Source: Tissierellia bacterium (lineage in GTDB: Bacteria; Bacillota_A; Clostridia; Tissierellales; Peptoniphilaceae). Taken from it: 5,502 nucleotides of DNA. Both the position numbers and the translations under genes were made by a program. The notes beneath the pieces are model-generated. The model had not been told where the DNA came from and did not search any database. It saw only the letters and a list, made by a program, of their open reading frames with translations. Below, one piece after another: positions 1 through 5,502 of the stretch (position 1 is its first letter; each line of letters starts with the position of its first letter). The stretch lies in the NCBI GenBank assembly GCA_012513395.1, contig JAAZCH010000221.1:1-5502 (forward strand), given 5' to 3'.

Positions 1-778
1 AAGCTCCGAAAAACAAACTGGATAGCACAGTCAATAAAGGATGTTGCTGTCCCATACTTGCAGCTGCCATAGCTATAAATCCACGGCCTGCTGTCATATT
101 TTCTGTAAATAATGTCACTTGCCCAAGACTTAAAACAACGCCTCCTAGTCCACAAAGAGCTCCTGATAAAACTACTGTTGCCATTCTTATCCTAGTGGCA
201 TTAATACCCAAACTTTCTGAAGCGTCCTTATTAATTCCCACAGAGCGAGTTCTAAATCCAATTACAGTGCGATATAAATATATAAAAATTAAAAAGGCAA
301 TTATATAGGAAATGTAATCAATAATAGTTAGGTTTTGAAAGAGTTTATTCATCAAAGGAATATTATTTATTATGGGTAATTTAATATTCTTTAAGGAAAC
401 TAAATCCGGACTGCTAAAACTTCCCCTAACTCCAAGGATTACAGTCAATAAGATGCTAGTAATTCCTCCCACGAGAAGATTAATACTAGTTCCAATAACC
501 ATATCGGCACCGTTATATTTAACTTGTAAAATAGCAACGATAAGTCCTACTAAAGCCCCAGATAAAACTCCCCCTAAAACGGAAAGTAAAGTGGATCCCG
601 TAAGATAATTTATGACAATAGCCGTAAAGGATCCTATGAGCATTTGCCCTTCCAAAGCTATATTAAAAACTCCAACTTGACTGCAAATTGCAGAGCCTAA
701 AGCTGCTAGTAAAACAGGAGTTGTGGAGCGAATGGTCGAATTAATCAACACTGCTAAGTAATTTAAATTAAATTCCAT
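1..778 (-). CDS. Nucleoside-type ABC transporter permease 2 (partial, C-terminus beyond the window)
   Basis: This is the second membrane subunit of the ABC importer and should pair with the permease at 768-1886. The frame stays open from an ATG at 778 to the left edge, giving 259 residues with no stop. Members usually have about 300 residues, so roughly the last 40-50 are missing. It is strongly hydrophobic with several membrane segments. Hallmarks of the BPD_transp_2 family (PF02653) are visible: RSTTPVLLAALG near residues 17-28, FNIALEGQM at 38-46, a cytoplasmic loop with VGINKDASESLGIN at 180-193 that should contact the ATPase, and GRGFIAMAAASMG at 231-243. The start is supported by AGGAGG five bases upstream. 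The gene overlaps the end of permease 1 by 11 bases in another frame, which suggests translational coupling. It corresponds in position to NupQ or NupC-type subunits. The substrate is inferred from the neighbours, not from this sequence. Confidence 0.93.
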   Translation of the reverse strand, partial: MEFNLNYLAVLINSTIRSTTPVLLAALGSAICSQVGVFNIALEGQMLIGSFTAIVINYLTGSTLLSVLGGVLSGALVGLIVAILQVKYNGADMVIGTSINLLVGGITSILLTVILGVRGSFSSPDLVSLKNIKLPIINNIPLMNKLFQNLTIIDYISYIIAFLIFIYLYRTVIGFRTRSVGINKDASESLGINATRIRMATVVLSGALCGLGGVVLSLGQVTLFTENMTAGRGFIAMAAASMGQQHPLLTVLSSLFFGA

Positions 779-1886
779 CTTCTCCTCCTATTTCTGTAAT
801 ATCAGTAAAGTCTTCGTCAATATCTCTATTGTTTACTTTTGATTTCAATAAATTCACAAAAAATTTAGCAGAAACGAATAAGGTTATACAAGATTGTATA
901 ACTGTAGACATCTCCAAAGGAACATTTGTAGACCTTTGTATAGATTGTCCTCCAACTTGGAGACCCGAAAGGAATATTCCCGTAAAGAAAATTCCAATTG
1001 GATTCAATCCGGCAATCAACCCTGCCATCAAGCCCGTCCAAGCATAGGATGTGCTTGTAAACATGCCATCTATGAATCGATATTTAAGTCCAAAAATTTC
1101 TATTATTCCAGCTAGAGCTGCAATGGCACCGCTTAATGCCATAGTCTTCAACATGGTTTTAGACTCGTCTACTCCTCCATATTTTGAAAAGTTAGGGTTA
1201 AATCCGGTCATTTTAGATTCGTATCCAAAAACCGTCTTTCGAGTTATAAATAAGAAAATTCCAATTATTAAAATCATCAAGAAAAATCCAATATTAAAAG
1301 TTCCCGTACTACTTAATTTTGTAAATCTTAGTCCTTCTCTAATCATAGAAGTTTGGGCAGCCAAACCGTCTCCCCCAGGGTCTTTTAATGGAAAATTGGC
1401 AAAATATGAAGTTATGTTAGAGGCAATATAATTCATCATCAGTGTAGAAATTACAATGGAAACTTTAAATTTTAGATTTAATACGGCTGCTATCATGGCA
1501 TAAGCAGCTCCTCCTGCCATACCTGCTAAAACAGAACAAATCATTACTATAAAAGCTGGTCCAGGCATATATAAGGCAACTACTGTGGCAAAAAAACCTC
1601 CAACAATCATTTGCCCTTCTACTCCAATATTTATATATCCAGCTCTCCATGCAGCTGCTGTTGCAATTGCACAAATTATTATTGGTGTGGAGCGAGTAAG
1701 GGTTTGTAAAAGGTAATAAATCCTTATAAAGGATTTTTCGAATAGTTCACTATAAACAATTATAGGATTTTCTTCAGAAATTATTATTACCAAGGCTCCC
1801 ACTAGCAATCCAAAAAAAGTAGCCAAAATTATGGGTATAACTTTTTTGAGATTTTCAGAAATTTGATATTTCATTTTTTCATTCAT
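768..1886 (-). CDS. Nucleoside-type ABC transporter permease 1
   Basis: This is a 372-residue integral membrane subunit of the BPD_transp_2 family (PF02653), as in YufP/NupP, NupB or RnsC. A hydrophobic segment at about 16-37 follows a short basic N-terminus. It is followed by RSTP at 65-68, the family motif NIGVEGQM at 86-93, and further hydrophobic stretches at about 96-136, 144-163, 199-215, 248-267, 285-312 and 329-346. The loop MTGFNPNFSKYGGVD at 226-240 matches the cytoplasmic coupling loop that docks on the ATPase. The last 25 or so residues form an acidic, hydrophilic tail (NNRDIDEDF and onward). The first ATG overlaps the ATPase stop by 8 bases (ATGAATGA), but its AGGAG abuts it with no spacer. 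A second in-frame Met at residue 5 (codon 1874-1872) lies 12 bases past the AGGAG. Either start leaves the function unchanged. Confidence 0.95.
   Translation of the reverse strand: MNEKMKYQISENLKKVIPIILATFFGLLVGALVIIISEENPIIVYSELFEKSFIRIYYLLQTLTRSTPIIICAIATAAAWRAGYINIGVEGQMIVGGFFATVVALYMPGPAFIVMICSVLAGMAGGAAYAMIAAVLNLKFKVSIVISTLMMNYIASNITSYFANFPLKDPGGDGLAAQTSMIREGLRFTKLSSTGTFNIGFFLMILIIGIFLFITRKTVFGYESKMTGFNPNFSKYGGVDESKTMLKTMALSGAIAALAGIIEIFGLKYRFIDGMFTSTSYAWTGLMAGLIAGLNPIGIFFTGIFLSGLQVGGQSIQRSTNVPLEMSTVIQSCITLFVSAKFFVNLLKSKVNNRDIDEDFTDITEIGGEDGI
784..789 (-). promoter_or_regulatory. Ribosome binding site of permease 2, inside permease 1
   Basis: The minus strand reads AGGAGG, then AGAAG, then the ATG at 778-776. 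The site lies wholly inside the last codons of permease 1, where it encodes part of the terminal Gly-Gly-Glu-Asp-Gly. It fixes the start of the partial permease 2 gene. Ribosomes finishing permease 1 pass over this site, which fits coupled synthesis of the two membrane subunits. Confidence 0.8.
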
Positions 1887-3390
1887 CTCCTAAATTACCT
1901 CCCATCATTAAAAGTCCAAGTTTTTCTGCCGTCGCCTCTTCCCTGGAAAATTCTCCATTGATTTTTCCATCATAGATTGTATAAATTCTATCTGAAAGGG
2001 TCGTTATTTCACTTAGTTCTGATGAAACTAATAAAATGCCATCTCCCCTTTCTCTTTTTTCCAAAAGTTTGGTATGAATAAATTCTTTGGCGCCTATATC
2101 CACACCTCTAGTGGGTTCTGCGGCAATTAAAAATTTAGAATTTTGTTCAATTTCTCTAGCCACTATAAGTTTTTGAATATTTCCGCCAGACAGCTCTCCG
2201 GCTTTTTGCATCTCGCTACTGCACCGAACGTCATAATTTTTTATTAAATCCAATGTGAAATTTTCTATATTATTAGAATTTAAAATTCCACTTTTAGAGT
2301 ATTTTTCTTTTTCATGATGTGCCATTATAGACGTTTCTTTTAAATCACCTTGGCTCGCGCAACCAGTTAAAAATCTGTCCTCAGGAATGCATGCGCATCC
2401 TTTATTTCTAATTTCTTTTACTGAACAATTGAGAATTTCCTCACCTGATAATTTTATACTACCACTGTCAGCCTTTTTCATTCCAGTAATTACATCAATT
2501 AATTCTGATTGTCCATTGCCAGACACTCCTGCAATTCCAACAATCTCATGACTTTTAACTTCGATATTTAATCCATCTATTATTTTATTTCCATCTGGAC
2601 TAGTAAGAACTAAATCTGAAATTTTTAAAACTTCATCTTCTCCTGTGAAAGGACTCACTACCATTTTTTCTAAATCTCTACCCACCATTAGATGGGAAAT
2701 TTCTTCAATGGTAGTTTCAGATTTAGGCATATCTCCCACATATTTTCCCTTTCTCATTACCATAACCCTATCGGCAATGTCCATTACCTCTTGGAGTTTA
2801 TGAGTAATTAGAATTATACTTTTTCCTCTCTTAACTAAATCTCTCATAGTATTTAAAAGATCATTTATTTCTTGGGGAGTTAGTACTGCCGTAGGTTCAT
2901 CAAAGATTATAATTTTGGCATCTTGATAAAGAACTTTTAATATCTCAGTTCGTTGTTGAAGTCCAACAGAACAATCCCCTGCTAACTTCTTGGGATTTAT
3001 ATGTAAACCATAATTTTCTGAAAGTTCCCTTACGATTTTATTAGATTTTTCTTTATCAAAAAAAATCCCACTAATTTTAGGTTCGTTTCCATATACAATA
3101 TTTTCAGCAACAGTAAAGGTATCAAATAACATGAAGTGTTGCTGAACCATACCTATTCCTTTTTCAATGGCATCTTGAGGATTTTTGAAATTTTGAAGCT
3201 CCCCATTTAAATAGATCTCTCCTTTATCCAAAGACTCTAAACCATATAATATTTTCATAATAGTAGATTTTCCTGCACCATTTTCTCCTACTACTGCTAG
3301 AATCTCTCCCTCATTTAAATGCAAACTAACATTATCATTGGCTAAGACTTTTCCATAGCGTTTTGTAATGTTTTTCATTTCCAATAACAT
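1879..3390 (-). CDS. Nucleoside-type ABC transporter ATP-binding protein (two fused ATPase domains)
   Basis: This 503-residue cytoplasmic protein energises the importer. Both nucleotide-binding domains are in one chain, as in sugar and nucleoside importers of the RbsA/NupO/RnsB type, which are usually about 500-520 residues. Domain 1 carries Walker A GENGAGKST (35-43), a Q-loop region VQQH (82-85), a variant signature CSVGLQQR (140-147), Walker B IIIFDEPT (160-167) and switch His197. Domain 2 has the degenerate P-loop GVSGNGQSE (288-296) without the Lys, IPEDR (335-339), an intact signature LSGGNIQK (400-407), and AAEPTRGVD (423-431) in which the Walker B Asp is Ala. This asymmetry is normal in the family and implies that one ATP site does most of the hydrolysis. 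The start is backed by AGGAG six bases before the ATG. It follows the lipoprotein gene after a 90-base gap with a stem-loop, and overlaps permease 1 by 8 bases. The name NupO is plausible, but substrate specificity cannot be read from this subunit. Confidence 0.96.
   Translation of the reverse strand: MLLEMKNITKRYGKVLANDNVSLHLNEGEILAVVGENGAGKSTIMKILYGLESLDKGEIYLNGELQNFKNPQDAIEKGIGMVQQHFMLFDTFTVAENIVYGNEPKISGIFFDKEKSNKIVRELSENYGLHINPKKLAGDCSVGLQQRTEILKVLYQDAKIIIFDEPTAVLTPQEINDLLNTMRDLVKRGKSIILITHKLQEVMDIADRVMVMRKGKYVGDMPKSETTIEEISHLMVGRDLEKMVVSPFTGEDEVLKISDLVLTSPDGNKIIDGLNIEVKSHEIVGIAGVSGNGQSELIDVITGMKKADSGSIKLSGEEILNCSVKEIRNKGCACIPEDRFLTGCASQGDLKETSIMAHHEKEKYSKSGILNSNNIENFTLDLIKNYDVRCSSEMQKAGELSGGNIQKLIVAREIEQNSKFLIAAEPTRGVDIGAKEFIHTKLLEKRERGDGILLVSSELSEITTLSDRIYTIYDGKINGEFSREEATAEKLGLLMMGGNLGDE
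1887..1891 (-). promoter_or_regulatory. Oddly spaced ribosome binding site of permease 1
   Basis: The minus strand reads AGGAG directly followed by ATGAATGA. There are 0 bases between the motif and the first ATG (1886-1884), and 12 bases to the in-frame ATG at 1874-1872. The usual gap is about 5-9, so neither start is ideal. The ATPase stop TGA at 1881-1879 sits between the two candidates, so start by ribosomes ending the ATPase gene (coupling or reinitiation) is a reasonable inference. Confidence 0.5.
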
Positions 3391-3435
3391 AATTAACTCC
3401 TATAAACCGAGAAATTTATTATTAATATACGTACA

Positions 3436-3466
3436 AGTGGAGACAGATTTATAGACTATCTCCACT
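3436..3466 (-). promoter_or_regulatory. Stem-loop between the lipoprotein and ATPase genes
   Basis: On the transcribed (minus) strand the arms are AGTGGAGATAG and CTGTCTCCACT around a 9-base loop. This gives 11 pairs including one U-G, of which the outer 8 are perfect. The structure begins 14 bases after the lipoprotein stop. The following bases (TTGTACGTATATTAATAAT) are AT-rich but have no run of T, so it is not a classic intrinsic terminator. Such hairpins after the binding-protein gene of ABC operons are known to protect the upstream mRNA from 3' decay or to cut read-through. Either would give more lipoprotein than membrane subunits. The role here is inferred. Confidence 0.6.
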
Positions 3467-3480
3467 GCAAATTAAACTAA

Positions 3481-4521
3481 TTATTTGTAATTTTCTTCTG
3501 TCGGCATATTGATTAAATCCAGATTTCCTTCTTTAATATCATTTGCCACTTCTTTTAATAAAGCTAAATCTTCCTCAGTTAGTCTGTCTGTAACTGGATT
3601 TTCGCTTTCATGGGTAACGTGAACAGCTCCAATAGCTCCTTCAGAAATTCCCCACTCTTCGTTATCAGTGTTCCAATCTCCTCCAAAATATTGCTCTAGT
3701 AAATACTCTACTGTTGCATAAGTATCTTTAATTTGACAAGAAACGATATATGGATTGTCTGGTGTGGTTAAATCAACGTCTTGTCCAGAAGTATAAAATT
3801 CCCTTTCTTTAGCAGCTTCAAAAACTCCCTTGTCTCCACCTGCTGCAGCAGCGTTTATAAACTTAGCCCCTTGTTCGTAATGTTGAATTGCAAATTCTTT
3901 TGCCTTAGCTGGGTCATTGTAATTTCCTACATAGTTGAAAATAAATTCAGCTTCAGGTTTAATTCTCTTAACCCCTTCCATTATTCCATATCTCCATTTC
4001 CAAGAGCCAGCTCCTTGGTTTACGTGAATTGAACCAAATATGTTATCTTCTGGATCAGTTACCATCGCACCCATCATTCCAATTAAGTATGCTCCCTCTT
4101 GTTCTCTAAAAGAAATACATTTTACATTTTCAGCTTCGATTTCAGAGTCAATAAGTACATAAGATGCAGCATCTGGAAATTCTGTTGCCAGCATATTCAT
4201 AGAGTCTCCAGCTTGCCAGTTTCCTCCAATTATAAAGTCAACCCCTTCTTCAATTAAAGCCCTAGCGTTATCTTCATAGGCAGCTGTGTCTGCAGATTCA
4301 GCTATAACTGCTTTATAACCGTACTTTTCCTCATTGTCTTTTAATGCATTAATCATACTAAGGATATAAACTTGAGTTCCCGCAGTGTCGCATAGAAGTG
4401 CAACTTTTACTTTCTCTCCATCTCCGCCCTTGTCAGCAGATCCATTTTCTTTGGTTCCGCAAGCTGTAAAAACGCTTAAAAGCATAATAACAGCAAGTGC
4501 CAAAACTAATTTTCTTTTCAT
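3481..4521 (-). CDS. BMP-family substrate-binding lipoprotein of the nucleoside ABC importer
   Basis: This 346-residue surface lipoprotein should capture a nucleoside and deliver it to the permeases. The N-terminus MKRK, a hydrophobic stretch (5-19) and Cys21 in FTAC-G form a lipoprotein signal, with lipidation expected at Cys21. A polar linker follows, then the two-lobed Bmp fold (PF02608; relatives include PnrA/TmpC, BmpA, NupN). Family-like segments are VKVALLCDTAG (38-48), FIIGGNW (96-102), VLIDSE (122-127), REQEGAYLIGMMGAM (139-153), YVGNYNDPAKAKEFA (197-211) and GGDKGVFEAAKE (228-239). The usual DxSFN element after the first strand is not present: the region reads TQVYILSMINAL. The usual GF..G helix start reads WKWRYGIMEG (174-183). 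The binding site may therefore differ from studied members. The start has AGGAGG four bases upstream. It lies 17 bases after the phosphorylase stop. The purine nucleoside substrate is inferred from that neighbour and from the family. Confidence 0.93.
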   Translation of the reverse strand: MKRKLVLALAVIMLLSVFTACGTKENGSADKGGDGEKVKVALLCDTAGTQVYILSMINALKDNEEKYGYKAVIAESADTAAYEDNARALIEEGVDFIIGGNWQAGDSMNMLATEFPDAASYVLIDSEIEAENVKCISFREQEGAYLIGMMGAMVTDPEDNIFGSIHVNQGAGSWKWRYGIMEGVKRIKPEAEFIFNYVGNYNDPAKAKEFAIQHYEQGAKFINAAAAGGDKGVFEAAKEREFYTSGQDVDLTTPDNPYIVSCQIKDTYATVEYLLEQYFGGDWNTDNEEWGISEGAIGAVHVTHESENPVTDRLTEEDLALLKEVANDIKEGNLDLINMPTEENYK

Positions 4522-4538
4522 CTTTCCTCCTAATATTC

Positions 4539-5378
4539 CTACATTTCTTTTAATATATTTTTCAACAAAACTTTGAAATTCTCAGCTGATTTCTCAGCAG
4601 TTTCGTCTACTTCTTCAGTTGTCAAGGGTTGATCCAAAACTCCCGCTGCCATATTGGACATTAAAGATAATCCCAATACTTTCATTCCACAATGTGCAGC
4701 TACGATAGCTTCAGTTACAGTAGACATGCCAACTGCATCTCCTCCTAAAACCCTAATGGCTCTTATTTCGGCAGGGGTTTCAAACTGTGGACCTGGCATG
4801 TAAAAATAAACTCCTTCTTGTAATTTAATGTTAGAATTTTTTCCTACTTCCTTAGCCAATTTAATATAGTCTCTATCGTATCTGTAAGACATATCAAAAA
4901 ATCTTGGACCAAACTCCTCTAAATTTTTTCCTCTCACTGGACTAGGACCGTTGAGTTTAATCTGATCATTTATAATCATTATGTCTCCAGGGACAAAATC
5001 TTTATTTACTGCTCCAGCAGCATTGGTTAAAATTACAGTCTCTACTCCTAAAAGATGCATAACTCTTATGGGTACGGTTAATTCCTCAAAGTCATAACCT
5101 TCGTAATAATGGAATCTTCCAGACATACAAATTACGTTTTTACCACTAAGTTGACCCATAATTAATTTGCCGGCATGGGATGAAACAGTGGTTTGCAAAA
5201 AATTCGGTATATCCTTGTAATCTATTATTATTTGGTTTTCTATTTCATCTGCTAAATTTCCTAAACAAGAACCTAAAATTATTGCTATTTCTGGCTTAAA
5301 TTCAATTCTTTCTAAAATGTAATCAGAGCTCTTTTTAAAATAATCATAATCCAAAGTTTTAATGATGTGAACCCTCAA
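4539..5378 (-). CDS. punA: Purine nucleoside phosphorylase, trimeric type (5' end altered by an insertion sequence)
   Basis: The enzyme is cytoplasmic and splits purine (deoxy)nucleosides with phosphate into base and (deoxy)ribose-1-phosphate. Its family residues are visible: LGSCLG (35-40) with phosphate-binding Ser37, SHAG with His68, GRFHYYEG (87-94) with Arg88, Tyr92 and Glu93, TNAAG (118-122), GPQFETPAE (196-204) with Phe199 and Glu200, GMST (217-220) with Met218, and Asn242 in SNMAAG. Asn242 fits the 6-oxopurine-specific (guanosine, inosine) group. At 279 residues the length is normal for the roughly 270-residue family, with about eight extra N-terminal residues. The start is uncertain. 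The first codon used here is TTG at 5378-5376, inside the inferred end of the insertion sequence and without a good ribosome binding site. Other candidates are TTG at 5354-5352, or a rare ATT at 5363-5361 that sits eight bases after GAGGG. The catalytic body looks intact, so activity depends on whether translation still starts. First gene of the import operon. Confidence 0.93.
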   Translation of the reverse strand: MRVHIIKTLDYDYFKKSSDYILERIEFKPEIAIILGSCLGNLADEIENQIIIDYKDIPNFLQTTVSSHAGKLIMGQLSGKNVICMSGRFHYYEGYDFEELTVPIRVMHLLGVETVILTNAAGAVNKDFVPGDIMIINDQIKLNGPSPVRGKNLEEFGPRFFDMSYRYDRDYIKLAKEVGKNSNIKLQEGVYFYMPGPQFETPAEIRAIRVLGGDAVGMSTVTEAIVAAHCGMKVLGLSLMSNMAAGVLDQPLTTEEVDETAEKSAENFKVLLKNILKEM

Positions 5379-5394
5379 ATCCGGACTTACGGAT
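5379..5394 (-). repeat. Short inverted repeat in the insertion-sequence end
   Basis: ATCCG and CGGAT are separated by six bases (TAAGTC on the minus strand), forming a possible 5-bp hairpin. It lies between the transposase stop codon and the TTG that opens the phosphorylase frame, and touches that TTG. It is short and could be chance. If formed in mRNA it would sit where a ribosome binding site is normally expected. Confidence 0.35.
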
Positions 5395-5405
5395 AATATT
5401 TTTAA

Positions 5406-5502
5406 TTACGCGGCTTGTTGCCTATATTCAATAGGTGACATGCCGTTTAATTTTACTTTTATTCTCTTATTGTTATACCAATAAATATATTGTACAATTT
5501 TG
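5406..5502 (-). CDS. IS3-family transposase, C-terminal fragment (rest beyond the window)
   Basis: The last 31 residues of a DDE transposase are present and end at a TAA (5408-5406). They contain YIYWYNNKRIKVKLNGMSP followed by IEYRQ. The YYNNxRI..KLxGxSPxxYR pattern is typical of the extreme C-terminus of the integrase core in IS3/IS150-type transposases, which join OrfA and OrfB by frameshifting. The catalytic Asp and Glu residues lie outside the window, so completeness is unknown. It is transcribed in the same direction as the phosphorylase operon, and its stop is 27 bases before the first TTG of the phosphorylase, in the same reading phase. Confidence 0.9.
   Translation of the reverse strand, partial: KIVQYIYWYNNKRIKVKLNGMSPIEYRQQAA

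Larger units (their letters stand above)
5363..5502 (-). mobile_element. 3' end of an IS3-family (IS150-like) insertion sequence, partial
   Basis: A transposase tail is followed by a 40-odd base terminal region. Read on the plus strand, the inferred tip starts TGATGTGAACCC and continues CTCAAATCCGGAC. This resembles, from memory, the TGA..TGACCCC....GTTGGAC type ends of IS150-like elements, and it begins with the TG expected of the family. On that reading the element's boundary is at 5363 and the bordering target bases are 5360-5362. The other end lies beyond the window, so the target duplication cannot be tested. A boundary a few bases away (5366 or 5368) is also possible. Confidence 0.72.

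Noticed and set aside
641..652. The 12-base string catttgcccttc occurs at 641-652 and again at 1608-1619.
   Set aside because: It encodes the shared EGQM motif of the two paralogous permeases, so it is protein homology rather than a functional DNA repeat.
1051..1431. A 126-codon open frame on the plus strand.
   Set aside because: It lies opposite permease 1, has no convincing ribosome binding site, and its translation resembles no known family. The minus-strand gene explains the region. The smaller plus-strand frames at 372-608, 829-1047, 894-1115, 3781-4032 and 4385-4576, and the minus-strand frame at 1465-1674, are rejected for the same reasons.
2512..2530. Degenerate Walker A in the second ATPase domain (no Lys) and loss of the Walker B Asp.
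   Set aside because: This asymmetry is normal for the nucleoside branch of double-domain importer ATPases and is not a sign of decay.
3436..3466. Calling the intergenic stem-loop an intrinsic terminator.
   Set aside because: The stem is strong, but no T run follows on the transcribed strand, and the downstream genes clearly belong to the same transporter.
5373..5378. TTGAGG near the insertion-sequence tip as an outward-facing -35 box driving the operon.
   Set aside because: No acceptable -10 box lies 16-18 bases downstream. A TATTAT further upstream (5397-5392) has only a poor -35 partner. No promoter can be called.
5379..5502. A purine riboswitch or PurR-type operator ahead of the operon.
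   Set aside because: The upstream region inside the window is transposase coding sequence and insertion-sequence end. Any native leader would lie beyond the element.

Overview
The window is AT-rich and shows Firmicutes-style gene organisation: strong AGGAGG-type ribosome binding sites, very short gaps or overlaps between genes, and a lipoprotein with a Gram-positive type signal. A low-GC anaerobic Firmicute (Clostridia or Tissierellia-like) is the best guess. No marker gene is present to fix the taxon.

Every real gene lies on the minus strand, so the operon reads from right to left. From upstream to downstream it holds: the 3' tail of an IS3-family transposase and the end of its element (5363-5502); a trimeric-type purine nucleoside phosphorylase (4539-5378); a BMP-family substrate-binding lipoprotein (3481-4521); a 90-base gap with a strong stem-loop; a double-domain ABC ATPase (1879-3390); a first BPD_transp_2 permease (768-1886); and a second permease running off the left edge (1-778). 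The gaps are 17 and 90 bases, followed by overlaps of 8 and 11 bases, which suggests one transcription unit with translational coupling at the 3' end.

Together the genes describe nucleoside salvage. The lipoprotein captures a nucleoside outside the cell, the two permeases form the membrane channel, and the ATPase powers import. The phosphorylase then splits purine (deoxy)nucleosides into free base and (deoxy)ribose-1-phosphate. The layout resembles NupNOPQ, BmpA-NupABC and RnsABCD type systems, here with a phosphorylase gene as the first member.

The point most worth a second look is the right-hand junction. The inferred end of the insertion sequence falls at the 5' end of the phosphorylase gene. 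The open frame of the phosphorylase continues in phase up to the transposase stop codon, with no ATG and no good ribosome binding site. The insertion has probably replaced the native start region and separated the operon from its native promoter. I found no sign of a wholly new system: the rest is a recognisable operon with some divergent details.
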